Assembly: GCA_902489965.1 (NCBI GenBank)
Contig: CABUCA010000037.1
Span: forward strand, 1-21,237
Reading direction: 5' to 3'
Source: an uncultured Collinsella sp.
Lineage (GTDB): Bacteria; Actinomycetota; Coriobacteriia; Coriobacteriales; Coriobacteriaceae
Length of the DNA: 21,237 bases
Part shown: positions 1 through 7,074 of the stretch, one piece after another
Numbering within the stretch: position 1 is the first letter of the stretch
Layout: each line of letters opens with the position of its first letter
The notes under the pieces: generated by a model
Seen by the model: the letters and a program-made list of their open reading frames with translations, nothing else
Databases searched by the model: none
What the model was told of the DNA's origin: nothing
Position numbers and translations under genes: made by a program

Positions 1-9
1 TCAACTTCA

Positions 10-39
10 AGGGCGCGACCAGAAGGTCAGCGCCCTTTC
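10..39 (+). terminator. Intrinsic terminator of a gene upstream of the window
   Basis: AGGGCGC-GACC (10-20) pairs with GGTC-(bulged A)-GCGCCCT (25-36) around an AGAA loop and is followed by the T-rich stretch TTTCGTTTC. It lies upstream of ade with no coding sequence in the window before it, so it most likely ends a transcript that begins to the left. Confidence 0.7.
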
Positions 40-140
40 GTTTCACGTCACCTTGTCTCAAATGCGACCCGCTCGCTGGCGATGCCAAAACATCGGCGTT
101 TTTGTTGTCGGGACGGCAGTTAGTAGTCGTCGAGTAGTCA

Positions 141-172
141 TTGGTGCTCAGCGGCAGTCCCCATTGCACCAA
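141..172. repeat. Decayed GGGGAC-family palindromic repeat
   Basis: TTGGTGC (141-147) and GCACCAA (166-172) form inverted arms around a segment containing CAGTCCCC. The same arms and a closely related core occur at 13608-13674, so this looks like an eroded member of that intergenic repeat family. The rest of 40-298 has no convincing gene: the reading frame open from 53 is only an upstream extension of ade. Confidence 0.4.
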
Positions 173-202
173 GTGGCGTGTGCCGTTAAGCGGAGAGGCG
201 TA

Positions 203-230
203 TTGTTGACCCATCGTTTGGGCATACAAT
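203..230 (+). promoter_or_regulatory. Possible ade promoter
   Basis: TTGTTG (203-208) and TACAAT (225-230) are separated by 16 bp. The -10 box matches the consensus at 5 of 6 positions; the -35 is weaker. Transcription would start near 237, just before the hairpin at 243-272. This is inference from sequence only. Confidence 0.35.
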
Positions 231-242
231 GGCTATTGGTTT

Positions 243-278
243 GCTGCGGTGAAGGCCTGTCCGCTCCGCAGCTTTTTT
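243..278 (+). terminator. Terminator-shaped hairpin just upstream of ade
   Basis: GCTGCGG (243-249) pairs perfectly with CCGCAGC (266-272) and is followed by six T residues (273-278). This has the shape of an intrinsic terminator, yet it ends only 9 nt before the ade ribosome-binding site (AAGGAG, 288-293). It could end upstream transcription or act as a leader attenuator; the sequence alone cannot decide. Confidence 0.55.
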
Positions 279-298
279 CTACGGTTAAAGGAGTATGT

Positions 299-2119
299 AT
301 GTCCGTTGAGGTCATGAGGTCTGTGATCGATGCTGCCGAGGGGCGCGTGCCCGTCGACACGCTGTTTACCAATGCACAGATTGTCGACGTGTATGGCCAG
401 CGCGTGGCGCCCGGTAGCGTTGCCGTCAAGGACGGTGTGATCGTCGGCGTGCTCTACGATGGTCGCGACGATGCCGCTGGCACCTATGAGACAACTGAGG
501 TCATCGACTGCCAGGGTCGCTATCTCGCTCCCGGTTTTATTGACGGGCATCTGCATATCGAGTCTTCGAACATCCGTCCCGCCGAGTATGCTCGCATGGC
601 CGCGACGCGCGGTACTACCACCGCCATTGCCGACAGCCACGAGATTGCCAATGTTGCCGGTCTCGACGGCTTGCGCTTTATGATCGAGGATGGTCGCCGC
701 GCGCCCATCTCCATCAAGTACATGATGCCTTCGTGCGTGCCCGCGCTGCCCGACGAGCAGGCCGGTGCCGTTATTTCGGCTGCCGATATGCAGGCGTTTT
801 TTGCCGAGCATCCAGGCGATGTCTTTGGTCTGGGCGAAATGATGAACCTGCCGGGCGTCTTTATGGCCGACCCCGAGACCTGTGCTCGCATCGATGCTGC
901 CAACCAGACGCCGTCCAAGCAGGTTGACGGCCACGCGCCGCTCGTTGCCGGTAAGGACCTCAATGCCTATGCCGCAGCGGGCATTATCGCCGACCACGAG
1001 TCGACGATTCCCGAGGAGGCACTCGACAAGCTATCTCGCGGCATGTATGTGATGCTGCGTGAAGGTACGTGCAGCCATGACCTGGCCAATCTATCGCCGA
1101 TGCTGCTGGAGAATCCCGCGCGCGCCCGCCGCTGCTGCTTTGCGACCGACGACCGCGCTCCCTCCGATGCGCTTTCGACCGGCATGATCGACAACGCCTG
1201 CCGCGTGGCCATCGAGGCCGGCGTCGACCCGGTGGTCGCTATCTCCATGGCGTCCCTTTCCACGGCTGAGGCATTTGGCCTGGACCACGGCTGCCGCGAC
1301 CCGCACGAGCTCCGCGGCGCAATCGCCCCGGGCAAACGCGCCGATCTGCTGCTGCTCGATGACCTGACGTTTGCCACGGCTCCGCATCGTGTTTATGCCG
1401 CCGGTGCCCTGGTGGCGCAGGATGGCACCTTTGTGGGCGAGATTGCACCCGAGATGGCCGAGGTTGCAGCCCTTGCCGATGAGCTGCGCGCCTCCGTTAA
1501 GCTGCCGAAGCTTTCGCTCGACGTATTCGACTATGCCTTTAAGCCGGGCGAGGCCGTGATTGACGTGGTACCGGGTAAGGCCATCACGGGCGTGGCTCGC
1601 CCCGAGAGTGCCGAGGGTCTGCGCCGCATTATGCTGATCGAGCGTCACGGCCGCGGCGTGTCGCTGCAGGCCGAGGGCGCCGATGGCGACGGCCCCGCTG
1701 GCCTGGGCCTGGTCGGCAAGCATATCGGTCGCGGCTGGGTGCGCGGTTTCACCATCACCGGTGGTGCCATTGCCTCCACGATCGGCCACGACTCACACAA
1801 CGTGTGCGTGGTGGGCGACAATGCGGCGGATATGATGGCTGCCGTCGAGGCCGTGGGCCAGGGCGGCCACGTGCTGGTGCGCAACGGCGAGGTCGTGGCG
1901 CGCATTCCGCTGGCGCTCGGTGGCCTTATGAGCGAGGGCACGGCCGAGGACGTTGCCGCGCAGCACGACGACTTTATGGTCAAGGCGCGCGCCATGGGTA
2001 TTGAGCCGCCGCTCGACCCCATCATGGGCATTATCTTCCTGCCCCTGCCGGTCATCCCGACGCTCCGCATCCGCCCCGAGGGCATGTTCGACGTTACAAC
2101 CTTCACCTATGCCGACTAG
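299..2119 (+). CDS. ade: Adenine deaminase
   Basis: The product (606 aa) is a metal-dependent amidohydrolase that deaminates adenine to hypoxanthine in purine salvage, in the cytoplasm. Visible motifs are GHLH (His84, His86) after a PGFIDG turn, His114-Glu115, GLGEMM (Glu180), DGHAP (His212), His233-Glu234 and a TDDRAPSD motif (Asp284-Asp285), in the order known for Ade-type deaminases; the C-terminal half matches the family's extra beta-rich domain. Length is close to the usual 570-600 aa. The start at 299 is chosen because AAGGAG lies 5 nt before it; the same frame is open back to position 53 but has no ribosome site and spans a terminator hairpin. The TAG stop (2117-2119) lies inside the first unit of a palindromic repeat, so the repeat has supplied or replaced the native C-terminal end. 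A leader hairpin at 243-278 may affect expression. Confidence 0.95.
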   Translation: MSVEVMRSVIDAAEGRVPVDTLFTNAQIVDVYGQRVAPGSVAVKDGVIVGVLYDGRDDAAGTYETTEVIDCQGRYLAPGFIDGHLHIESSNIRPAEYARMAATRGTTTAIADSHEIANVAGLDGLRFMIEDGRRAPISIKYMMPSCVPALPDEQAGAVISAADMQAFFAEHPGDVFGLGEMMNLPGVFMADPETCARIDAANQTPSKQVDGHAPLVAGKDLNAYAAAGIIADHESTIPEEALDKLSRGMYVMLREGTCSHDLANLSPMLLENPARARRCCFATDDRAPSDALSTGMIDNACRVAIEAGVDPVVAISMASLSTAEAFGLDHGCRDPHELRGAIAPGKRADLLLLDDLTFATAPHRVYAAGALVAQDGTFVGEIAPEMAEVAALADELRASVKLPKLSLDVFDYAFKPGEAVIDVVPGKAITGVARPESAEGLRRIMLIERHGRGVSLQAEGADGDGPAGLGLVGKHIGRGWVRGFTITGGAIASTIGHDSHNVCVVGDNAADMMAAVEAVGQGGHVLVRNGEVVARIPLALGGLMSEGTAEDVAAQHDDFMVKARAMGIEPPLDPIMGIIFLPLPVIPTLRIRPEGMFDVTTFTYAD

Positions 2120-2167
2120 TCATCGGGGACGTTCTTAAACGACTAGTCGTCGGGGACACTCTTTGGC
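2114..2167. repeat. Tandem 27-bp GACTAGTC/GGGGAC repeat, copy A
   Basis: Two 27-bp units start at 2114 and 2141. Each begins with the perfect palindrome GACTAGTC, followed by RTCGGGGAC and a CTT-rich end. The two GACTAGTC blocks can pair as arms around a GGGGACGTTCTT core. The ade stop codon is the TAG inside the first GACTAGTC. The stretch 2119-2163 matches the reverse complement of 3184-3228 at 41 of 45 positions, so two inverted copies flank the HAD gene at 2326-3120. Confidence 0.8.
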
Positions 2168-2191
2168 GGGCTGCCTGACGCCGCGACCGTA

Positions 2192-2226
2192 GGACCTCTG
2201 GCATGTGTGAGCTATTTGCCAGGTCC
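2192..2226 (+). other. Hairpin between ade and the HAD gene
   Basis: GGACC-(TC bulge)-TGGCA (2192-2203) pairs with TGCCA-GGTCC (2217-2226). No T-run follows, so it is a weak terminator candidate for ade, or part of an intergenic structured region. Confidence 0.35.
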
Positions 2227-2255
2227 TTGAAACGTTTGCGCCCGCGGAGTCTTAT
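2227..2255 (+). promoter_or_regulatory. Possible promoter of the HAD gene
   Basis: TTGAAA (2227-2232) and TCTTAT (2250-2255) lie 17 bp apart, matching consensus at 5/6 and 4/6 positions. The start would fall around 2262, at the left arm of the large hairpin that follows. Confidence 0.35.
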
Positions 2256-2258
2256 TTG

Positions 2259-2323
2259 AGCTCCCTTTGGGTACGTTGGAATCGGATACACGTTCGATTC
2301 CAACAAGCCCGAAGGGAGCTTTT
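2259..2323 (+). promoter_or_regulatory. Large two-part stem-loop masking the ribosome site
   Basis: The outer stem AGCTCCCTTTGGG (2259-2271) pairs with CCCGAAGGGAGCT (2308-2320) with one mismatch. The inner stem GTTGGAATCG (2275-2284) pairs perfectly with CGATTCCAAC (2295-2304). A short T-run (2320-2323) follows. The only Shine-Dalgarno candidate, AAGGGAG (2312-2318), is inside the right arm, 7 nt before the ATG at 2326. The structure could end transcription from ade or block translation of the HAD gene; no known riboswitch class is recognised. Confidence 0.6.
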
Positions 2324-2325
2324 CT

Positions 2326-3120
2326 ATGTTTAAACTGATTGCATCCGATATGGACGGCACACTGCTTGACGAAAACGGCCAGGTGCCTCCCGAGACCTAC
2401 GAATTGATTCTGGCGCTACACGAGCATGGCGTGCATTTCGCCGCATCGTCAGGTCGTCGCTACGATCGCCTGTGTGAGTTCTTTGCGCCCGTTCGCGACA
2501 AGATGGACTTTGTTGCCGCTAACGGCGCCCAAGTCTACGCCGACGGTAAGATGGTAGACCGTGAGGTGTATTCGCACCTGGCGATTCGAAGGCTCGCCCA
2601 AGCCGTCAGGACGTTTCCCAATCTGCATCTTGCGCTCTTTGACCGAACCAAGTCCTTCCTGCTCGATGACGAGTGCAAGTTCGTGCGTGAGGTCGATAAG
2701 GACCTTCCCAATGCCGAGCGTATTTGGGAGCTGCCCGATCCCAGCGTAAATATCATCAAAGCGAGTATCTTTTGCGACGACAGTGCGGTTATGGACAGTG
2801 CGTACGTGCTACAGCGCGAACTTGGTCAGCTCTTTACTTTTGCGCCTTCGGGCAACGCGTGGATCGATGCCATGCAGCCCGGTGTGTCGAAGGCCTCGGG
2901 TATCGCGCAGCTCGCGGAGCATTACGGCATTGGTCGCGACGAGGTCATGGCGTTTGGCGACTCGATGAACGACTACGAGATCATTCGCTTTGTCGGCACG
3001 GGCTGCGCGATGGAAAACGCGCGCCCCGCGCTTAAGGCGGTGGCCGATCGCGTGGTGGGTTGTAACCGCGACCACGCCGTCCAGCAGGAGCTCCGTCGCG
3101 TGCTGGAGAGTCTCTCCTAA
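2326..3120 (+). CDS. Cof-type HAD-IIB family phosphatase
   Basis: The 264-aa product is a soluble haloacid-dehalogenase-superfamily hydrolase, type IIB with a Cof-like cap. Motif I is DMDGTLL (Asp8 nucleophile, Asp10 acid/base), motif II is SSGR (Ser42), motif III is the lysine of VSKASGI (Lys189) and motif IV is GDSMND (Asp212, Asp216). All catalytic residues are present and the length fits the family. The likely reaction is hydrolysis of a phosphorylated sugar, flavin or similar small metabolite; the sequence does not reveal the substrate. The start follows AAGGGAG by 7 nt, but that site is base-paired in a strong hairpin (2259-2320). The gene is bracketed by two inverted copies of a palindromic repeat (2119-2163 and 3184-3228). 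It is convergent with another HAD gene of the same superfamily (3239-4081, minus strand). Confidence 0.9.
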   Translation: MFKLIASDMDGTLLDENGQVPPETYELILALHEHGVHFAASSGRRYDRLCEFFAPVRDKMDFVAANGAQVYADGKMVDREVYSHLAIRRLAQAVRTFPNLHLALFDRTKSFLLDDECKFVREVDKDLPNAERIWELPDPSVNIIKASIFCDDSAVMDSAYVLQRELGQLFTFAPSGNAWIDAMQPGVSKASGIAQLAEHYGIGRDEVMAFGDSMNDYEIIRFVGTGCAMENARPALKAVADRVVGCNRDHAVQQELRRVLESLS

Positions 3121-3122
3121 TC

Positions 3123-3151
3123 CGGCAGATGGGGACGTTCCTTTTCTGCCG
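3123..3151. repeat. GGGGAC-core hairpin repeat
   Basis: CGGCAGA (3123-3129) and TCTGCCG (3145-3151) are perfect inverted arms around TGGGGACGTTCCTTT. The core matches that of the GACTAGTC repeat but the arms differ. A further core, GGGGGACAGTCC, follows at 3157-3168 with short CTGC/GCAG arms. It lies just after the HAD stop codon. Confidence 0.7.
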
Positions 3152-3183
3152 ACAGTGGGGGACAGTCCTTGCAGCTTTTTGCG

Positions 3184-3228
3184 AAGAGTGTCCCCAGTGA
3201 CTAGTCGTTTAAGAACGTCCCCAATGAC
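3184..3228. repeat. GACTAGTC/GGGGAC repeat, inverted copy B
   Basis: The reverse complement of 3184-3228 matches 2119-2163 at 41 of 45 positions. It includes GACTAGTC (3199-3206) and two GTCCCC cores. Degenerate repeat sequence (GACGATGACTAG) continues to about 3242 and contains the TAG stop of the minus-strand HAD gene. Confidence 0.75.
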
Positions 3229-3238
3229 CAGACGATGA

Positions 3239-4081
3239 CTAGGCAAGGGCGGCCATGATGGTGCGGGCGACGCCGTCGTGGTCGTTGTCGTATTCGGTGA
3301 TGGCGTCGGCGGCCTCGCGATCTTCGGGCTCGGCGTTGATCATGGCCATGCCGTGGCCCGCTGCCTGCAGCATGGGGATGTCGTTGATGTTGTCGCCGAA
3401 CGCCCAGGCGTTGGCGAGACGCTCGCCCAGGTGCTCGCATAGCCACGTGAGGGCCGTACCCTTGGTGGCGCCTTCACCCATGACTTCGATATTCATGGCG
3501 TAAGAACGCGTGACCTCAATGCCTCCGAGCGTGTCGAGCACCGCCGCGATGGCATCGCGATCGGCCGGGTCGTGCCAGTACATGGCGATACGTTCGAGCG
3601 TCTCGACCTCGTCGATCTTGCTGTCGATATTCATGTCGATCGGCGTTCGTGTGCGCTTGAGCGAAGCCGCGATGTGGGGGTCGCCGCCACAGAACTCATC
3701 CAGACGCCCGTATAGCGAGCGGGGGAGGAAGCACTGCCCATCCGCGAAGATATCGAAGGTCACATCGTGGCCGGCGGCAATGCGATGGATGCGGTGGGCA
3801 ATGCCACGGTCGAGCGGACGGCTCAAGATGCACGTGGCGCGCGAGGCGTCGGTGGGCGTATCCTCGTCGAGCTGCCAGACGCTGGCGCCGTTGGCACAGA
3901 CCGCGTAATGCACGGCGGGATGGGCGAGAATGGGCTCAAAGATGCCCGACAGTGGACGTCCCGTGCAGGGAACAAACTCGATGCCACGACGTGCGAGCTC
4001 GTCGAGCATCGCCCAGGTGGCATCGCTCATTTGCTTATCGCTCGTCAGCAGCGTCCCATCCATATCGGAAAACACAATCAT
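3239..4081 (-). CDS. HAD-IIB family phosphatase
   Basis: The 280-aa product has the four HAD motifs: DMDGTLL (Asp6, Asp8), CTGR (Thr40), the lysine of GATKGTAL (Lys207) and GDNIND (Asp230, Asp234). It is a Cof/YidA-type sugar-phosphate or cofactor phosphatase, substrate unknown. It is clearly a diverged relative of the neighbouring plus-strand HAD protein rather than a recent copy. The start is supported by AAAGGG 9 nt upstream. Only about 25 bp separate it from the citrate synthase terminator (4107-4145), so it is expressed either by read-through or from a promoter hidden in that hairpin. The TAG stop at 3239-3241 sits in sequence derived from the GACTAGTC repeat, as does the ade stop on the other side. 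Confidence 0.9.
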   Translation of the reverse strand: MIVFSDMDGTLLTSDKQMSDATWAMLDELARRGIEFVPCTGRPLSGIFEPILAHPAVHYAVCANGASVWQLDEDTPTDASRATCILSRPLDRGIAHRIHRIAAGHDVTFDIFADGQCFLPRSLYGRLDEFCGGDPHIAASLKRTRTPIDMNIDSKIDEVETLERIAMYWHDPADRDAIAAVLDTLGGIEVTRSYAMNIEVMGEGATKGTALTWLCEHLGERLANAWAFGDNINDIPMLQAAGHGMAMINAEPEDREAADAITEYDNDHDGVARTIMAALA

Positions 4082-4106
4082 TTGATGCAGCCCTTTCTAC
4101 TGGCAT

Positions 4107-4145
4107 AAAAAGCGTGGCCGAGGGCGGTGATGCCCTGGCCACGCT
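4107..4145 (-). terminator. Intrinsic terminator of the citrate synthase operon
   Basis: AGCGTGGCC (4111-4119) pairs with GGCCACGCT (4137-4145), and AGGGC (4121-4125) pairs with GCCCT (4132-4136) inside. On the minus strand the stem is followed by TTTT (4107-4110). It lies 23 bp downstream of the citrate synthase stop codon. Confidence 0.8.
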
Positions 4146-4168
4146 CGAGTTCTATAACGGTCCGCGTC

Positions 4169-5587
4169 CTAGCGGTCGGCGAGCGGCTTGTACTCCAGCG
4201 GCTCGATCACCGGACGATAGGCCGGGCGAATAATACGGTGCGCGCAGAAGAGCTCTTCCATGCGGTGTGCCGACCAGCCGGCCATGCGGGCGACGGCGAA
4301 TAGCGGCGTAAAAAGCGTCTCGGGCACGCCGAGCATCTTGTAGATAAAGCCCGTGTACAGGTCGATGTTGGCGCAGATGGGCTTGGTCATGCCGTGGTCG
4401 CGCATGACCTGGGGTGCCAGGCGCTCAATGCGCTCGATGAGTGCGAACTCTTCGCCCAAGTCCTTCTTGGCTGCCAGCGAGCGCGCGTAACGGCGGCAGA
4501 CCTCGGCGCGCGGGTCGCTGAGCGTATAGACGGCGTGGCCCATGCCGTAGATGAGACCCGTGCCGTCGAAGGCCTGCTTGTCGAGGATCTTGCCCAGGTA
4601 GGCCGCGACCTCGTCCTCGTCCTCCCAGTTGGAGACATGCGCGCGGATGTCCTCGTGCATAGACACGACCTTGGCATTGGCACCACCGTGGCGCGGGCCC
4701 TTGAGCGAGCCGATAGCCGCGGCGTAGGCGGAATACGGGTCGGTGGCCGAAGACGACAGCACGCGGCAAGCGAAGGTGGAGTTGTTGCCGCCGCCGTGCT
4801 CGGCATGCAGCATGAGCATAACGTCGAGCAGCATCGCCTCATCGCGGGTGAACGCCATGCCGCCGCGCAGGACCTGTAGGATGGTCTCGGCGGTGGAGAG
4901 ACCGGGCGTAGGGTGCGGCACGTGAACCTCGGAGCCGCGAAGCTTGGCGACCGAGGCCATGTGTGCGAAGGCGGCGATGCGCGGGAGACGTGCGAGCATG
5001 GAAATGGCGACGTCGATTTCGTGCTCGGGCGTGATCACGTCTGGTTCGGCATCGAAGGCGTAGAGCAGCAGTACGGCGCGCTGGAGCACGTTCATGATGC
5101 TCGACGATACCGTGGTCATAGGGAACTCTTTAACGTACTCGTCGCTCAGATGTCTAAAGGCGCCCAGGCGCTCGCAAAAGCCGTCGAGCTCTTCCTTGTT
5201 GGGCAGCGAACCCGTGATAAGCAGATAGGCGACTTCCTCGTAGCCGTAGCGATTCTCGGCCTGGGCGTTGTTGACTAGGTCCTCGATGCTGTAGCCGCGA
5301 AGCGTGAGCTTGCCCTGATCGGGCACGACCTTTCCGTCGACCTTGTTGTAGCCGTGCACATCCGAGATACGAGTGAGGCCCGCGACCACGCCCGAGCCGT
5401 CGGCATTGCGCAGGCCGCGCTTGACATTGTGCTCGACAAACAGGCCCTCGTCATAAGGGTCGGTCGGCAGGCCGTGGTAGAGGTTTTCGCTCTCAGGCGA
5501 AATCTGGCGGCTTGCTTCGTAATCCAGAACCAGGCGGCTCAAGTGGTCATCGAAGCGGTAATAGATTTTCTTGGCGTCGTAGGCCAT
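4169..5587 (-). CDS. gltA: Citrate synthase (citrate/2-methylcitrate synthase family)
   Basis: The 472-aa cytoplasmic enzyme condenses acetyl-CoA (or propionyl-CoA in some members) with oxaloacetate. The family signatures are clear: LHAEHGGGNNSTF with the oxaloacetate-binding His264, GPRHGGAN (His300), the catalytic GMGHAVY (His351) and ANIDLYTG with Asp409, the proton-abstracting aspartate. The C-terminal ARMAGWSAHRMEE motif is also present. It is longer than the typical 380-430 aa, with about 60 extra N-terminal residues, as in citrate synthases of many anaerobic gut bacteria. The start at 5587 has GGAGAGGAG 6 nt upstream. It follows the ACT-domain gene by 77 bp on the same strand and ends at a good terminator, so the two probably form one transcript. 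In a fermentative anaerobe the likely job is glutamate precursor synthesis by a partial TCA branch, which is an inference. Confidence 0.93.
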   Translation of the reverse strand: MAYDAKKIYYRFDDHLSRLVLDYEASRQISPESENLYHGLPTDPYDEGLFVEHNVKRGLRNADGSGVVAGLTRISDVHGYNKVDGKVVPDQGKLTLRGYSIEDLVNNAQAENRYGYEEVAYLLITGSLPNKEELDGFCERLGAFRHLSDEYVKEFPMTTVSSSIMNVLQRAVLLLYAFDAEPDVITPEHEIDVAISMLARLPRIAAFAHMASVAKLRGSEVHVPHPTPGLSTAETILQVLRGGMAFTRDEAMLLDVMLMLHAEHGGGNNSTFACRVLSSSATDPYSAYAAAIGSLKGPRHGGANAKVVSMHEDIRAHVSNWEDEDEVAAYLGKILDKQAFDGTGLIYGMGHAVYTLSDPRAEVCRRYARSLAAKKDLGEEFALIERIERLAPQVMRDHGMTKPICANIDLYTGFIYKMLGVPETLFTPLFAVARMAGWSAHRMEELFCAHRIIRPAYRPVIEPLEYKPLADR

Positions 5588-5664
5588 GCGCGCTCCTCTC
5601 CGGGCCGCATCGGGGTGACTTGCATGGGCATGCGCGCGTCAGGCTATCCCCAGCGGCTTGTTCG

Positions 5665-5952
5665 CTACAGGCGGTACATAAAGTTAAAGACGTCCTCGCG
5701 CTGGATGGACACATTGACGCCCGAAAGCTCGCCGGCCTCGGCCAGGGCCTTCTGCAGCTCGGCAAAGTCGAGCTTGGACTCGGCGGTGTCGGCCAGCATG
5801 GTCATGGTGAAGATGTCCTCGATAATGGACTGCGTGATGTCGCGGATGTCGACGTTGGCCTCGCCCAGAACGCGGGTGACGCCGGCGACGATGCCGGGGC
5901 GGTTCTTGCCAAGGACGGTGATGACGATACGGGAGGACGAGATCTCGGCCAT
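5665..5952 (-). CDS. Small ACT-domain protein (UPF0237-like)
   Basis: The 95-aa product is one ACT domain with a short tail. The N-terminal strand (residues 7-14) and the NRPGIVAGVTRVLGE turn (17-31) are the usual amino-acid-binding face, followed by NVDIRDITQSI and the DIFTMTM strand. Length and pattern match the UPF0237 group of stand-alone ACT proteins, thought to sense small ligands such as amino acids; the ligand here is unknown. The start has GAAAGGG about 6 nt upstream. It is the first gene of a two-gene unit with citrate synthase, so a link to glutamate or citrate metabolism is possible but unproven. A TACAAT box and an inverted repeat lie upstream at 6000-6022. Confidence 0.85.
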   Translation of the reverse strand: MAEISSSRIVITVLGKNRPGIVAGVTRVLGEANVDIRDITQSIIEDIFTMTMLADTAESKLDFAELQKALAEAGELSGVNVSIQREDVFNFMYRL

Positions 5953-5999
5953 GGGAAACCCTTTCGCGTGATTGCGGCGCGCGCGGGGCGCTCCGCTAC

Positions 6000-6022
6000 G
6001 GTACAGTGTTCATCATTGTACC
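6000..6022 (-). promoter_or_regulatory. -10 box and inverted repeat upstream of the ACT gene
   Basis: GGTACA (6000-6005) and TGTACC (6017-6022) form a 6-bp inverted repeat with an 11-bp spacer. On the minus strand it contains TACAAT (6015-6020), a good -10 box pointing at the ACT gene. No convincing -35 is seen. Confidence 0.4.
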
Positions 6023-6426
6023 TGTCTGGCGCAAAAAAGGCGCGCTCGCTGCGGCGTTACATGCCTGCAACATGAGCGTAAGGGGGAAGGCCGTACGGGG
6101 AAGAGCCGTCTGGCGCGTGTCCGGCTCGTGTTGGGTTGATTTCCGATCTCAGCCGAACACATTGAGCGGACAGGCCGTTCCCGCAGTCAGCCGAACGCCT
6201 CCGACGGCTGATTCCGAACTGGAAGCGGAGGGCATCCCCGCCCTTCGGTAGGGGATACCGCTCCGCGGCGCATGCCGCGGGCGGCGCCCCTATCGGACCA
6301 CCGTGACCTCAGTTGGGATGGGCCCAGCACTGCCGCGTACTCGGTGAGCTAGAGCCAACGGTTCGTCTTCACGTCGCGTATGGCGATATTTCGGTCGTCC
6401 GGCTCGGTGATGCCGTAGCCGAACGC
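6023..6426. other. Gene-free stretch between the ACT gene and the integrase remnant
   Basis: No supported gene is seen. It holds a perfect hairpin CCGCGGC-GCAT-GCCGCGG (6263-6280), a TCAGCCG/CGGCTGA inverted repeat (6187-6193, 6205-6211) and the decamer TCAGCCGAAC twice (6149, 6187). A 12-bp sequence AGCCGAACGCCT occurs at 6189-6200 and again at 6417-6428. On the minus strand, 6349-6426 stays in frame with the integrase after its TAG stop and looks coding-like. This is the left flank of the accessory block and a plausible place for an attachment site. Confidence 0.5.
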
Positions 6427-7074
6427 CTAGAGCGTCTCGATGGACTCCTGGATCCTCTGTTGGAACATGGGACCCGGATCGACCCTCGGCCCGAGGTGCC
6501 CGCGCCAAAGGCACGGCGTGGCGCGCAGCATGTTATGGATTTTGGAGATGGGCTCGATGTCGGCGTAGACGTTGAGCGTCGCCATGGCGTCCTTGTGGCC
6601 GAGGATCGATTGGAGCGCCTTGATATCGCCGCCTTGGCGGATCCACTGCGTTGCGAACGTGTGGCGAAGGCCGTGGAACGTGATCAGCTCGTCGTTGGTG
6701 CCCATGAGGCCGTTGGTCTCCGAGAACGTCTTGAACGCCCTGCGGATATAGCTTGTCGTCGCGAAGGTCGCGCCCGGCTCCGACAGGATGTAGCAGTCCC
6801 CGATCTCGACCGCCCCGGTAAGGCCGCGCAAGCGCAGCTTTCCGCAGTCGATCTCGTGGGTCTCCTTCAGGAAGGGGAGTAGGCCGACCGGGTCGATGGG
6901 GATACCCCTGGCGTCATGGGTCTTGGTGTCCTTGATGAACGAACCCATTCCCTTCGCGTACGCCACCGAGTGTCTGATCGAGATCAGGCCCGTCTCGAAA
7001 TCCACATCGCACCACCGAAGGCCGCAGACCTCGCCGATTCGCATCCCCGTGTGCAGGGCGAGTACGACCGCCCT
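6427..7074 (-). pseudogene. Tyrosine recombinase (phage-type integrase), catalytic domain only
   Basis: The frame encodes the C-terminal catalytic domain of a tyrosine recombinase. Counting from the internal ATG at 7044, the catalytic residues are Arg2 in the HTGMRIGE motif, Lys41 in DTKTHD, His124 and Arg127 in FHGLRHTF, His150 in LGHKD and Tyr160 in NVYADI, so the active site is intact. What is missing is the N-terminal arm-binding and SAM-like core-binding part, about 150-200 residues. Coding-like sequence continues 10 codons upstream of the ATG and then runs, in the same frame, into the TAG stop of the XRE gene. No ribosome site precedes the ATG. I read it as a truncated, probably inactive integrase left by a deletion that joined it to the XRE gene. 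Expression as a catalytic fragment, or through read-through of TAG, cannot be excluded. Confidence 0.75.

Noticed and set aside
53..298. N-terminal extension of adenine deaminase
   Set aside because: The frame is open, but it spans a terminator hairpin and a decayed repeat, has no ribosome site, and the family begins near the ATG at 299, which has AAGGAG.
2259..2320. tRNA gene or tRNA-like element
   Set aside because: CGTTCGATTCC resembles a T-arm, but there is no acceptor stem, D-arm or anticodon arm in a 62-nt nested hairpin.
4169..5587. Methylcitrate synthase as a firm call
   Set aside because: The active-site motifs do not separate citrate from 2-methylcitrate synthase here and no prp genes are nearby, so the general family call is kept.
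6313..6882. 189-codon plus-strand frame opposite the integrase
   Set aside because: The minus strand holds clear recombinase motifs; the plus-strand translation is the usual complement of a high-GC gene.
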